DNA of 45,305 nt from Pleurotus djamor (taxonomy: Eukaryota > Basidiomycota > Agaricomycetes > Agaricales > Pleurotaceae), in assembly GCA_029747585.1 (NCBI GenBank), contig JAPEVF010000359.1, forward strand, positions 1 through 45,305. The letters run 5' to 3'. Made by a program: the position numbers and the translations under genes. Shown one piece after another: positions 1 to 10,578 of this stretch. The notes under the pieces were generated by a model. It saw only the letters and a program-made list of their open reading frames with translations, made no database searches and had not been told where the DNA came from. Position 1 is the first letter of the stretch. Every line of letters starts with the position of its first letter.

Positions 1-402
1 CGCATAATTCGGCAGAAATTCCATCCAAACATGCAATGATGAGGTTTAAAGTGCAGAGTTCTACAGTCTCGGTACTTTGTCTCTGAATCCCGATGTTGTT
101 CATTTCGAATCGTCTGAGAAATTAACCTCCCCTCACAATCCCCTCAGAATTTATCTATGCTGCTTATACACAAAGTTGGCTCTCCTCTCTATTTCCTTAG
201 ACAATCCTTAGAGCCCATTTTTGGGCAGCAGGACTTCTGGGTTAGCTATTGGAACAATTCCAAAGCCGAATACAGGATAAATAGCGACAAGTCCGAGGTG
301 CACTAAGATGTGGTATTTTACTCGGTCTTCATGTGCGACGAGTCTGGAGATCGGGAACTTGTGTCTTTTCGCCAGTACGTTGTTCTCCACTTTCGCCTAT
401 AA
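1..402. other. Intergenic, no gene seen
   Basis: I see no coding signal with conserved motifs or spliceable exons here. The left edge of the inverted duplication lies at about 403. The only open frame is short and shows no recognisable domain. Confidence 0.5.
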
Positions 403-540
403 TCTGGAGCTAAGAATTGGTTTTACGCGGGCGAGACGATAGGCAGCTAGACAGAAAGCAGCTTTCTTTACCCCGCCCGCTGAAGAATCGAAGGTCCTCA
501 GGCCTTGGAGACGCGGTCTACCAAGACATCGTGATGAATG
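403..540 (+). pseudogene. 3' remnant of the small membrane-protein gene
   Basis: This stretch matches the last intron and last exon of the complete gene at 8333-8899, which lies on the other strand. The exon-like part begins near 431 and ends at a TGA near 540. The intron acceptor AG of the intact gene is changed here to GG (about 429-430), and an internal deletion has shortened the C-terminal part. No upstream exons are present. It is a passenger fragment copied with the neighbouring F-box gene, not a gene. Confidence 0.75.
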
Positions 541-970
541 CGCCAACGCGGCCTGACTACAAATGACCCAGATGTCTCAGTCGGACAACACGGTGAGCTG
601 GTCTCCGACTACACCTCACGGCCCCTTTGACAAAAAGGGTGGCGAAGAGACGATTCGGCCTCTCATTTGAATGGTTCCATAGTACAACGACAATTGGCCT
701 CACTGGTCCCCCACCTCTGGTCATCTCCGCGACCACAGTCTAGCTGAACTACGTCTTCAGGAGCCATTGCCACCTATCGCCCATGGTCTCACAGTGACAT
801 TGTCCTCGTAAAATGCCTCGATCAACATATGTTAAGCCACACCACAACCACCAACAAAACGAAGTGGTGGTCGCTTGCTCATTGTCCGTCTCGTTGGCAG
901 CATGGCCATGGTCAAAGAGATACTACTGTCGCCAATGGACTGACTATCGCTTGTGTTCTTAGGTCGTAGG

Positions 971-980
971 TATAAAAAGG
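971..980 (+). promoter_or_regulatory. TATA box of the left F-box gene
   Basis: TATAAAAAGG lies 45 bases before the ATG at 1025. The equivalent element, TATAAAAGG, sits at 7678-7686 on the minus strand before the right-hand paralogue, in a stretch that aligns between the two arms. It is therefore probably a real core promoter element. Confidence 0.6.
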
Positions 981-1024
981 CTTGACGTTCCGTCCTTCAT
1001 CCTATAGACGTTCTCGCCGCTAGG

Positions 1025-2539
1025 ATGTTCCAACAGCCTCCCTCTCTCAATCTCGCCCCTGGGACACCCTCCTCCATCAATGATCTGCCTTTTGAAATAC
1101 TCTCGTGGATCCTCCAGCTGGGCATGGAGGCGACCCCCTCCTACGAACTGCACCAATACATTGCACGCGTTTCTTCCGTCTCCCGATATTGGCGTGACGT
1201 CGCGACTCAGACTACCGACCTCTGGACCATCTTAGACCCTAAACAACCGTTACCAGTGCTCAACACCTACATTCATCGTTCTGGTCAAGCCCCCCTCATC
1301 CTCGCCACCTACCACGACGCCGTACTGGATGAGTTGGTGGTGCTTCCTGTTGACCGCGCCAACGCTATTCTTGCTCATGCCTCGCGTATCATCGACCTCG
1401 ACCTGGCTATGAAGAGAACTGACTATCCTGCCATCGTCTCTTCGCTTTCTCAACTCAGCAACTCGGCTGAATCACTTTCCCTCTCCCTTGTCGAGGATGA
1501 CGATGACATCACTACCGGTGACGATGAGGAAGAAGAAGAAGAGGCCTACTCTCCACCTATTCTTCCAGGAAATATCTTTGGCGGCAACCAGCCTCATAAT
1601 TTCTGCGAGCTCTCCCTCAGTGGTTGTAGGATTGACTGGACTTCGCCGCTCCTTCACCATCTAGTTAAGCTCTGTCTTGATAGCCAAGTTCAACCTACCT
1701 GGCAAACCCTCTACGATGTCCTTAGTCAACAAACCGAACTGGAAATCCTTAGGCTTGACGGCTGCCTCCCACTCCCGGATCCAACTTCAGGTGATCTCAT
1801 TCCCTGTATCCCTACCCTCTCGGAGTTGACCATAATCGACGACTACGACAACTGTCTCTGGTTCCTACGACACATTCAGGTCCAGGTCTCATACCTCTAC
1901 TTTGATTGTGACGCCATGGGGGCCAATTCGGGACATGAACTTATGTCGACATGCGTTGAGATTCTACAGGACACTTGCTCTGGTAATCCCCTCACCGACC
2001 TCGAAATAATCACCGAAACTATCGATGGGGTGAATCTCAGACTTGCTGGACACCAAAGGAACCCTAACTCAGGCGATGTGACAAAATTCGACGTTGCGTT
2101 CATATACGAAGCTGGCACGCCCTTGCACCAACACATTACCCAACTGCTCCAAGTCATTACCACTAACAAGATCGCGAAAATCATCTCCTTGGAATGCGAC
2201 TTTCACCCCGGATCCTCACTTTCTTTTTGGTTGGCTGTGCACGAAGCTGTTTTCATGCCCGACCTCGTTGAGCTGAAGCTCATGTCGACATCGGCTTTGA
2301 CCACTTACATGGATGCTTGCTTGGTTATGATGAAGCGATATCAAGACTGGACTGGTACAGTCTCTTCACTACGCCCGCTCCCCCAAGCCCAGCAGGTGTT
2401 CGCTGAGTGGGGATGTTTACCTTCCTGTTATTATTCGATCTGCACGGATGTATCGCGCCTCGCTGCTATCCCTGCTCAGCCACTTGTTCCGGACGATTTT
2501 GATATATCGAAGGAGTATGAGGATGTAAGCGTAGTTTGA
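1025..2539 (+). CDS. F-box-like protein, left paralogue (504 aa)
   Basis: This is a single-exon protein. An F-box-like helical motif occupies about residues 17-70, with the pattern LPFEIL...VSSVSRYWRDVA...LW typical of agaricomycete F-box proteins. Such proteins are adaptors that bind Skp1 in SCF ubiquitin ligases and recruit a substrate through the C-terminal region. Here the C-terminal part is a divergent, leucine-rich series of helix-strand units. A run of acidic residues lies at about 160-176. The paralogue at 6109-7590 is similar over its whole length. The start is the first ATG, 45 bases after a TATA box. The target is unknown. F-box families like this are greatly expanded in mushrooms, so orthology to any named gene cannot be inferred. 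Confidence 0.85.
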   Translation: MFQQPPSLNLAPGTPSSINDLPFEILSWILQLGMEATPSYELHQYIARVSSVSRYWRDVATQTTDLWTILDPKQPLPVLNTYIHRSGQAPLILATYHDAVLDELVVLPVDRANAILAHASRIIDLDLAMKRTDYPAIVSSLSQLSNSAESLSLSLVEDDDDITTGDDEEEEEEAYSPPILPGNIFGGNQPHNFCELSLSGCRIDWTSPLLHHLVKLCLDSQVQPTWQTLYDVLSQQTELEILRLDGCLPLPDPTSGDLIPCIPTLSELTIIDDYDNCLWFLRHIQVQVSYLYFDCDAMGANSGHELMSTCVEILQDTCSGNPLTDLEIITETIDGVNLRLAGHQRNPNSGDVTKFDVAFIYEAGTPLHQHITQLLQVITTNKIAKIISLECDFHPGSSLSFWLAVHEAVFMPDLVELKLMSTSALTTYMDACLVMMKRYQDWTGTVSSLRPLPQAQQVFAEWGCLPSCYYSICTDVSRLAAIPAQPLVPDDFDISKEYEDVSVV

Positions 2540-2540
2540 A

Positions 2541-2879
2541 ATCGACATCTCCTGTACAAGTTGTGCAATCGCCCCGTTCATACTTCAGTTTGTTCAACTT
2601 TCTCGGCCGTTACTATGTCGGGTTGTAGATATATCAACATTGTTCTGGAAAAGTTATTGATCATATTATTATGATGCGTCCCAAAGTTTGATGTGCTCCA
2701 AATGTGCTCAGCAACATCCACTGAAATGGATCCAGTATCTCGAAGGGCTTCCGAGCGTGGACGTTGTCTGCCGTCTACGACGGTGTTGGGAACTAGTATG
2801 ATTACTACTATAACAAAGAAACTAATCCAATAATGTAATACAAAACGGCTCATTAGACATTTCTTCAAGTAGAAACGGC
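2541..2879. other. Convergent intergenic spacer
   Basis: Gene-free stretch between the 3' end of the left F-box gene and the 3' end of the GDA1-like gene, which converge. Similarity to the right arm of the duplication fades out at its left edge. No further element was recognised. Confidence 0.5.
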
Positions 2880-4698
2880 TCAAACCCTACACGTCAATGT
2901 GCCACCAACCATCGCAATCGTTGCACCCAAACACCACCCCAACTCCGTCCCATCTATCTTCTTCCCTATCGTCACCTCCCTCTCATCACCAAACTCATAC
3001 CCCAAACGTAGGAGCGCGTGCATAAACGTCAAGTCCAAACACCACTCTGGACGACCTTCCAGTTCCTCGATAAGGTCGGGGTTGCCGCCCCAGTTGGCTT
3101 CCCACGTAGGTTTGCCTTGACAGACATCGCGGGCTAGGGTAGCGAGAGTCGACACAGTGATACGCGAGCGGGAGAGTGTGTCTTCGGGGAGGAGCGGCGA
3201 GAGCCGGTCGAAAAAGTAGGATAGGAGGAGGACCTTGCCGGAAGGAAAGCTGTCCAGTAACGAAGGCTGGTAGACTCCATCAAATGAGCAAGGTTTAACC
3301 TCACAGATACTAAGAGATGATGGGAGTTAGCGTTACCTCAAGGAGCGCATTAGGGTTTGAAAGAGCACATACGCGTCTTTAGCCATGACGAGTTCAATGA
3401 TTCTGTTGCAAGCTTCAAAGCTGCCAATATCCTCGCCGACCATGGTGACACTCTTGCTGACACCAGTGACCTTGTCTTCGATGTCCACAACCCTCTTCGC
3501 CCCCTTCGCAATGCATGGATTTCCAACGAACTTCTTCTTCTCATCCTCACCCGCGGTCGTCCTGAGCGTAGCCATGAAATCTACCAATTGATGAACATGC
3601 TTTCTGGCCCGCATGAGACCGTAGCCCAGGTACGAATGTTGATAGAGAACATGTGTCTTTCCACCGAATGTTAAGTCGTACTTGTGTTCGCCTTCAACCA
3701 GTGATGAATCCGGCTTTGAGAACTTGGGCTCGAAGACAATTTGCGTGGAAGCACCGCCGAGGTCAAGGACAGCATATGTCGGCGTGTCTGCAGGGGTGCT
3801 TGCGCGTATCGTATCCAACAAGTAGTTGGCCGTAATCCATGCGTACACGCCCTCGTCTTTTCCGTCCATCACCACAACGCCATCCTTCTCCGGCAGGACG
3901 AAAGGATACCTTGCATGGATTCTCGCCTTCACCGCGTCCAAAATCGCCGCGCTCTCCGATACACCAAGCAACCTCAGCCCCGCCGTAGCCTTGACAGCCA
4001 CGGGTGTGCACCTCCTCAAATCCTCCGGAACAACCCTCATCGCCTCATCCATCAACCCATCCAAACTCGCCGCAGCCTTCTCCGGCTCCCCAGAATACGC
4101 TGACAATCCGGGTTGTGTCATTTTGAAGGTTTCATATTCAAATGCGGCGGATGGGCCGCAGTTGTTGAATTTGTAGATGTGGATGCGTGAGCCTGTGGAA
4201 CCAGCATCGATCATGAGGGCGTATTGGACGAGGTGGGCGTTGGGGTCGTGGGGTGAAGTACAGTAGACGGTTTTGGCGGGGTCTGGGTCTGTTTCGTACG
4301 ACGTGGGGTGCACATCGGTTTGGGCATGCGAGGGTTTCTCGTGCAAGGGCGGTGTCTCCACTGTGGGTGGTCTGGGTGGAAGTGGTGTCGGTGTTGTGGG
4401 TGGCTGGGGCGCGTTAGGGATCTCCAGGTCATCGTCCAGAATAACGCTCTCCACTACAATCCTCCTTGAGCATCCTGCACCTCTCTAAACGACAGAAACA
4501 CTCACCCGGAGCCTCTTTGTTCTTCCAATTTATCAAATTCTTTGGTTCCCTCGGTCCAAAGAAATACACAAGCCCAATGAGAACGACTGCCGCAATGGCG
4601 AACTTTTTCCAAGCAAATCTCGCTCGACCTGTCCTGCTCGGCCCCATCCCGCCTTCGAGTCTCTCGTAGTTCGTACTACGCGGTGAGAGAATCGCCAT
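2880..4698 (-). CDS. GDA1: Golgi guanosine/uridine diphosphatase (GDA1/CD39 NTPase)
   Basis: Three exons, 4698-4506, 4453-3373 and 3309-2880, with introns of 52 and 63 nt (GTGAGT and GTATGT donors), give 567 residues. A single membrane anchor lies at about residues 33-47 (AIAAVVLIGLVYFF) after a short cytosolic tail, followed by a proline-rich stem, as in a type II Golgi protein. The apyrase conserved regions are visible: DAGSTGSR at about 147-154, AVKATAGLRLLG at about 217-228, DEGVYAWITANYLL from about 264 with the catalytic Glu, LDLGGASTQ at about 294-302, and GWCLGA near the C-terminus. In yeast this enzyme hydrolyses GDP left by mannosyltransferases to GMP so GDP-mannose import can continue. 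The start at 4698 was chosen because MAILSPR leads directly into the anchor. An in-frame ATG at 4872 would add 58 serine-rich residues. Confidence 0.93.
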
Positions 4699-4872
4699 TT
4701 TCGTGAGTCGTGAGCGTAACGAAGTTGAAAGGTGAGCCTGAGATGACGTGGATGTGGATGAAGTGGCGGAAGCAGACTCGGGGGAGGGTCCAGACGGTGG
4801 TCGTGGCTTGCTCGAGCTTGATATACGATTTATGAAGGAATTTCCACCATTCACCATGAACGTTGAAGACAA

Positions 4873-6108
4873 AGAGAATCACATCGCGAACCCGCATCAA
4901 ACTGCGTGTTCGCACAGTAATTGTATACCCTTATGGCATGGGCCAGAGGGTATAGCTCGAGCTAGTTATTCAACGACTAGTTCAATGACAAGACCACCAT
5001 CGCAACAACGCCGACGGTGAGCAGAAAAGGTACATCTGTGCAGGGACCCAGGTCGTCGAAGAACATTTACATGAGCAATTCAAACGTGGGTCATTGCAGG
5101 AATTTCCGAGTCCTGGCGGTCAACGTTCAAGGCTATTGTAGGACGTTCGGAAACTACCAAGTATCTTTATCAATATCCCCTTCGACTGACGGAGCTCTCA
5201 TCTTGGTGGTACCAGTCACTGCAGGGCTTTTATCCAACCCAACATTTTCGTGCAATGTGCATACTTAATAATAATGCCAACCAGTGTGGTCATTATTTCG
5301 GTATTCCTCTCCGAGCCCTCACATTGAAGTCAAAGATAATCGATAACCAGCCCGTGTCAACTACCTCCATGGCAGCTCCAAAGGTCCAGGGCGAACTGGA
5401 TCAACCAGAATGCTGAATTATCTCCTGTTTAGCCCCTTTCTGATCTTGATTCTTGAACCCAACGCGACTCGGAGCTACGGGAGGTTCAATGCACAGTGGA
5501 CACCTCCCTCTGTGAGGACCAGTGAGGTGGTGTCGCCAGCTTTCACATCACCTGGCGGCTGCGCATCGTAGAAAGTGTTTGTAAGTCACTTTCGGGTCGA
5601 CAACTATGGTCCGGTAAGGCCAATACCTATGGAGGGATTTCAGATGGGACCAGTAAGTTCAGAAGGCGAAGTTGAAATGAACAAGTATGTCAGACACACC
5701 CTTTGTCGTTACTTCGCTCTGACCGAAGATAACCTCTGGGAAATTGGCTCTTTGACGAAGGGATAATTTACCTATTACTACCCTCAAGAACGTCACTGCA
5801 AAGTACGACGGAGGGTAATTTGGTCTTCGCAGTGGGTTTCATCATCAGACTCCCAGAGTCATCCAAGCGGCCGTGTTTGAAAGTCTGGGCTACAACATTT
5901 CGGCCCACAAAACACATTGAAGGGCACCCTGGTAAAGCTTTGCCAAACGTGTCGTTTCTGTACATTCTTGAAACGGTAGACCATTTCGACAACACGGTAT
6001 GATAATTGCAACGTATGTAGAGTACAACACAAAAAAGGGTAACGACAGACTTTGGTTGATGAACGGTGACAAATTCCAGCCTACTGCCTCAGCCTATATC
6101 TTGCTCTC
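4873..6108. other. 1.2-kb gene-free spacer
   Basis: This lies between the 5' end of the GDA1-like gene and the 3' end of the right F-box gene. Several open frames of 60-90 codons occur on both strands, but none shows a domain, a conserved motif or a convincing spliced continuation. It should hold the GDA1 promoter. No repeat or mobile element was recognised. Confidence 0.5.
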
Positions 6109-7590
6109 CTACAAATCAAAATCGACTTCCATATCCGATACGAGTTGCCTCCAAGGGATATGAGCGTTACGCACAAATTCCTCGAGTTCCCTAGGATCAT
6201 GGGGAGTCCCTGCCCAGTCGGCGAAAACTTGCTGGACTTGAGGGAAGGGGCGTCGCGGTAAGACGGTACCACTTTTCTGGAAAAGCATCAACAAGAACGA
6301 GCAAGCTTCCAAGTAGGTGGTCAGAGCCACCGCCGACTTGAGTTTCAGCTGAATGAGATGAGGCATGAGACCATAATTAGCGTTCAGCCAGAACCCGGCT
6401 ATCATTCCGAGGTGGAAGTCGCATTCCAAGGATCTGACTGTCGCTATCTTGTCACCGGCGATGACGGGAAGGAGTTGGTCAATGTGTGCTTGTAGAGGTG
6501 CGTACGCGTCGTACTCAAAAGTGACGCTGAAGCTGGTCGCATCGATTGAGTTAGGGTTTCTCTGGCGTCCGACGAGTTGGATGAGACTATTCGAGGCCGA
6601 AGATTCAGTGCGTATTATGAGGTCGCTGATAGGATCGTCGTCGCAATTCTCTTGTAGAAGGTTTGCACATCTGGTGATGAGCTCATGCCCGGAACCATGC
6701 GCCATGGTATGACAGGCAGCGGAGATATAGGCGACCTGGTCCTGGATATGCTGGAGGAACGAGAGGCAGGTGATGTAGGCGTCGGAGATGATCAACTCCG
6801 TGAGAGTAGGGATACAGGGGAAGAGATTGTCAAATGCTGGATCCGGGAAGGGGAGGCATCCATCGAGTTGAAGAGTCTGTAAGTCGAACTGTTGGCTAAG
6901 AACCTCACAGAGAACTGGCCAGGTCGGACGAGTCTGGGAATCAAGGCGAAGTGTCACTAAACGGTGGAGGAGCGGTGATGCCCACTCAATCCTACAACCA
7001 CGGAGAGAGAGTTTGTAGAGATATTGAGGCCTTTGCCCTCCAAAGATATTACCGGGAAGAACTGGCGTGTTGGCTTCCTCATCATCGGTAGTGATAGCTT
7101 CGTCGTCCTCCACAAGGGAGAGGGCCAGTGATTCAGCTGAGTTGCTGAGGTGGGAAAGCGAATGGACGACGGTAGGGTAGTCTGTCTTCTTCAGCGTGAG
7201 GTCAAGGTCGACGATGCGTGGTGCATGGGCAAGGAGAGCGTTGGCGCGGTCAACAGGAAGCACCACCTGTTCGTCCGCTTTGGATTTGTGGTAGGTGGCG
7301 AAGGTGAGGGGTTGATTAAGAGAACGATGAATATAAGTGTCCAGCACTGGTATTGGTTGTTTAGAGTCTAGGATGCTCCAGAGGTCGGCCGTCTTGGTCG
7401 CAACATCACGCCAAAAGCGAGAAACAGAAGAAACGCGAGCGATGTATTGGTGCATTTCGGGGGTGGGGGTCGCATCCATGCCGAGTTGGAGGATCAATGA
7501 AAGAGTTTCAAAGGGTATAACATCGATGAAGGAGGGTGATGGTGTCCTGGGGGCGAGATTGTGAAGGAGGGGCTGTTGCTGTTGGGACAT
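6109..7590 (-). CDS. F-box-like protein, right paralogue (493 aa)
   Basis: This is an intronless paralogue of the gene at 1025-2539 in the opposite orientation. The F-box-like motif is at about residues 20-75 (IPFETL...VSSVSRFWRDVA...LW). It probably acts as a substrate adaptor of an SCF ubiquitin ligase, and the target is unknown. The leucine-rich C-terminal region is conserved with the left copy in blocks such as VLPVDRANA, LPGNIFGG and QRNPNS. The acidic run of the left copy is reduced to a few residues. The C-termini differ in sequence. A TATA box lies about 90 bases upstream of the ATG. Because this arm retains the intact neighbouring gene, it is probably the ancestral locus. Confidence 0.85.
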   Translation of the reverse strand: MSQQQQPLLHNLAPRTPSPSFIDVIPFETLSLILQLGMDATPTPEMHQYIARVSSVSRFWRDVATKTADLWSILDSKQPIPVLDTYIHRSLNQPLTFATYHKSKADEQVVLPVDRANALLAHAPRIVDLDLTLKKTDYPTVVHSLSHLSNSAESLALSLVEDDEAITTDDEEANTPVLPGNIFGGQRPQYLYKLSLRGCRIEWASPLLHRLVTLRLDSQTRPTWPVLCEVLSQQFDLQTLQLDGCLPFPDPAFDNLFPCIPTLTELIISDAYITCLSFLQHIQDQVAYISAACHTMAHGSGHELITRCANLLQENCDDDPISDLIIRTESSASNSLIQLVGRQRNPNSIDATSFSVTFEYDAYAPLQAHIDQLLPVIAGDKIATVRSLECDFHLGMIAGFWLNANYGLMPHLIQLKLKSAVALTTYLEACSFLLMLFQKSGTVLPRRPFPQVQQVFADWAGTPHDPRELEEFVRNAHIPWRQLVSDMEVDFDL

Positions 7591-7677
7591 GCTGGTGGAG
7601 AAAACGTCTATGATGATGTGTTGAAGGAGAGAAAAGTGAAATTACGAGAATATGTTGGCGGTGAACGAAGATTGAGT

Positions 7678-7686
7678 CCTTTTATA
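7678..7686 (-). promoter_or_regulatory. TATA box of the right F-box gene
   Basis: TATAAAAGG on the minus strand, about 90 bases upstream of the ATG at 7590, within a stretch conserved with the left arm. Confidence 0.6.
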
Positions 7687-8332
7687 CCTAGAGCCGTACG
7701 AGCACGAGGTAGAGTCCATTGACGGCGGTAGCCTCTCTTTGACCGTGACTGGGGAATGTCAATGAGACTATACAAAGCGGGGCTTGGAAATGACCATAGC
7801 CGTTTTGTTGGTGGTCTCCGTGGTCTGGCTTAACATCTGTTGATCCGAGGCATTATTTCGAACACAATGCCAGTGAGACCGCGAGCGATAGGTAATAATG
7901 GCTCTGAGTCTTGATGACGTAGTTCAGCTGAGTGCGGTAGCCCGGTTGTGCTGGCGGGAATAACCAATGGTAGGGAGGGAGCACTGAGACCAAACTTCGT
8001 AGTATTGAAACATTGGTTTGAGGCCGAATCGTCTCTTCACCACCCTTTTGTCGACCGGGACTTGTGAGGCAGTCAGAGGGGTTAAGACCGACACGAAGAC
8101 CAGCTCAAGTGTTATCCGACCGAGACATCTGGGGGAAGGCCGTCCGACGAGTTCCTCTTGTGATGGTGCCAAGTTGTTACAGAGAGAACTCATGAATCTT
8201 AGTTTGCATGCTTGAACTTGAAGTTAAAGAGAAGCGTTGATTAACAAGTAACCAGGCCAATGGTGTATTATGGAGACGGGCGAAGGATAGATATGACGTC
8301 TATATGTCGGAAAGCTAGGCTGGGCGCCTTCG

Positions 8333-8899
8333 TTAAGATGTCTCGGAAGACCGCGTCTCTGAGGACGCTTTCGAACGCTCTGCGTCGAGAATCCTAGATT
8401 CTTCAGCGGACGGAGTAAAGAAAGCTGCTTTCTGCCTAGCTGCCCATCGTCTCGCCTGTGTACAACCGGTTCTTAGTTCCAGAAGGCAAAAGTGGACAAT
8501 GACGCACTGGCTGGAAGACATGTTCCCGATCTCCAAAGTCGTACACAAAGACTGAGTAGAACACCACATCTGAGGACATGAGATTTCAGTATACACTAGC
8601 TCAGACTTTGAACAATGACGCGTACATGGTACAAGCACGTATGTGATGAGACGTGAACCCGTGTAGACCCATGGAGGACGAAAGTCGGGATATTCGGTAT
8701 GCTCATCGAACTTGGGCATTTTCTTAACGTCGTGAACGCTCATCGCTCTCGCCACTGTCCTTGACGGACGAAGTGATGCATATCTGAACACCTGGAGGTA
8801 TTTTGAAGGTGTGCCTAGCCGTTGCATGGGGGTGGAAAGGAATATTTGTCGAGTTGGCGCCCAACTGCGCTTGGGCTTCGAAGTTGCTTCGAAGGGCAT
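8333..8899 (-). CDS. Small single-pass membrane protein, probably mitochondrial (152 aa)
   Basis: Three exons, 8899-8626, 8569-8508 and 8455-8333, with introns of 56 and 52 nt, join in frame. The N-terminus is rich in Arg, Lys and Ser with no acidic residues over the first half, except a Glu at position 4, which suits a mitochondrial presequence. A conserved-looking core follows: PPWVYTGSRLITYVLVP runs into a hydrophobic membrane segment, then VYDFGDREHVFQP and RRWAARQKAAFF. I recall this pattern from small fungal proteins of unknown function but cannot name it. The translation could start later, at the Met of MSVHDVKKMPKFDEH. Its last exon has been copied into the left duplication arm as a remnant. 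The role is unknown. Confidence 0.75.
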   Translation of the reverse strand: MPFEATSKPKRSWAPTRQIFLSTPMQRLGTPSKYLQVFRYASLRPSRTVARAMSVHDVKKMPKFDEHTEYPDFRPPWVYTGSRLITYVLVPCTRHCSKSELVYTEISCPQMWCSTQSLCTTLEIGNMSSSQCVIVHFCLLELRTGCTQARRWAARQKAAFFTPSAEESRILDAERSKASSETRSSETS

Positions 8900-9053
8900 A
8901 TTCAAATGGTATTCAACTCCGGAATTATTCAGAAGCTTTGTGTGTGTATAAGTAGTATATTCTAAGGGTTCAGTAATTGCTTAAGATGATTCGAAATTAC
9001 AATATATAAGTATACGAAATCGAAGATGAAATCACTCCACTTAGCACTCATCG

Positions 9054-9291
9054 TGTAACGGCTCGGTAATCTTCCGAGATTCCCCTCTCTTTTTGTACTT
9101 ATATTCTCTTGTCTTTCGTCATTCCGTCTCGCATCCGTACTCTCCTATATACTTGCCTCTGAGGTATATAAAGGTCTCGATTATCATGTATTAGAAAAAG
9201 TTCGCTTGAATCGACTCGTTATCCCTGTCTTTCCGAGTGAAGCCTTCTTTCGTGTGACGCTCCTATCCGCCTTTGGGGTAGCATCGTTACA
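9054..9291 (+). repeat. LTR of a retrotransposon (238 bp)
   Basis: The stretch begins TGTAACG and ends CGTTACA, a perfect short inverted repeat with the canonical TG...CA ends of an LTR. It contains TATATAAAGG at 9165-9174, suitable as an internal promoter. It is followed by an untranslated leader with a CAA-repeat run (about 9319-9336) and then by an open frame at 9556. No second LTR was found, so the element is truncated. Confidence 0.6.
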
Positions 9292-9555
9292 TCTTTTTGA
9301 CAGCCCCAACCTCGTCGACAACAACAACAACAACCTCGTTTCTCTCGACTCTTAGTCTCGTCTCGTCTTTCTTATTCTCTCGACTATAAACCGGGCACCC
9401 TCAGTCTGATCACCTGAGCATCCGACCAAAATCCAAAAAACATTCCTATTCATCTTCCTTCGACAACTCCGAACTCTACTCTTCGAATTCTCTCACTTGT
9501 CCTAAACTTATCGCCTCGTAACTCCACTCGTAATTCGTACCTCGCGTCGTAAACT

Positions 9556-9920
9556 ATGCCTCCCCGTCGTAACACTGGTCTTCCCCCCACACGCCGCAGC
9601 GACCGCTTGACCCTGCTGAACTCTCAAGCGCCCGCTATGGCTGTTCCTGGAGGGTTGAGTGAGTCTCAAGAGAATTCCGAAGTCTATGATTCCGCTATCG
9701 AGGATGGTGTTGACTCTGAGGAGGAGCCCACCGTCCAAGTTGCGCAGCCAGTTTTGTTTACTCCCCGTCGCCGCCGTAGTTTCGGTGACGCGGAGGCTGG
9801 CCTTAGTCCACGAGCGTTTCTGCAGGAACCTCGTTGTGACGCACCATCTGAGGATGATGGTAGTGCTCGTGCCCCGTCCGGCGCATATGCACCTTTGGCA
9901 GATGCGGTACCGCATCAGGA
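9556..9920 (+). pseudogene. Probable gag N-terminus of a truncated LTR retrotransposon
   Basis: The open frame starts 264 bases after the LTR-like repeat, where gag is expected. The product begins MPPRRNTGLPPTRRSDR and is basic, then acidic and serine-rich, with no zinc knuckle before the break. Coding stops being plausible at about 9912-9920, where the AT-rich element with inverted ends begins. No protease, reverse transcriptase or integrase follows. The gag call rests on position and composition alone. It could instead be the first exon of another repeat-derived gene. Confidence 0.4.
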
Positions 9921-10510
9921 AAACCAGAAAATCTGTAAGCCATCTGTACCTCCGACTGGTATCTGTACAGGTCTGTCTGTGCTTACAATGAACTGTGACT
10001 TCTATTACCTATTCTAAACTATTCTACAAGATATCTGTAAGAAATCTGTGGTTGTTTTGTGCTGTCTAATGAATATGGGGGATAATTCCCCATATAAGTG
10101 AGCTTCAATAAAGCTGTTCTTGAAAAATCAAATTTATAAACTCATAGTAATAAAAGAAAGACATAAATTTCTTTTCAAAATATATTTTTATTATTGCTGA
10201 TTGTATATATATAATTGAGAAAGAGATTTGAGGCAAGCTCAAAAGACAAGACACAAATAATGTCTGGAGCATGAATAATCAGAGAACATATATCAATGGA
10301 GTTGCAAGTTTGAAGACAATCTCTATGGAGACTTTAATTGAAAAGTGAAAAGAAATGCTTCAAAAGCATAGCCAGTGGGAAGATTTGCAGCATACAAGGG
10401 CATAAAGCACAGCTTGTATACAGCCTTGCAGGATCCAACAAATAGTTCTACAATTAATGATGGGAAAAGAGAAGAGGAAGAATCGCTTAATGATTAGGGC
10501 AAAAGTAGAT

Positions 10511-10578
10511 GCGTGGGAAAAATTCTAGTGAGGTGTCCGTCTCTATGCACGGACTGTTCACCTGAATTTTTCCCACGC
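10511..10578. repeat. Perfect 15-bp-stem hairpin
   Basis: GCGTGGGAAAAATTC (10511-10525) and its exact complement (10564-10578) bracket a loop that itself pairs in part (TCCGT with ACGGA, AGGTG with CACCT). The right arm overlaps the start of the 41-bp direct repeat. Confidence 0.65.

Larger units (their letters stand above)
403..2540 (+). repeat. Left arm of a large inverted duplication
   Basis: This stretch matches the reverse complement of about 6109-8478, from the 3' end of the small gene at right, through the promoter, to the end of the F-box gene. Landmarks shared by both arms are the pseudo-exon at 431-540, the stretch around 570-660, the promoter stretch at about 820-940 and the whole F-box frame. 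Divergence is high enough, with several indels, that this is not a recent copy or an assembly echo. Confidence 0.85.
6109..8478 (-). repeat. Right arm of the large inverted duplication
   Basis: Reverse-complement counterpart of 403-2540. It covers the F-box gene, its roughly 700-base upstream region and the last exon of the neighbouring small gene. The two arms enclose about 3.5 kb holding the GDA1-like gene. Confidence 0.85.

Noticed and set aside
5575..5766. 63-codon plus-strand frame between GDA1 and the right F-box gene
   Set aside because: No motif, no spliced extension, and it overlaps other random frames of similar length.
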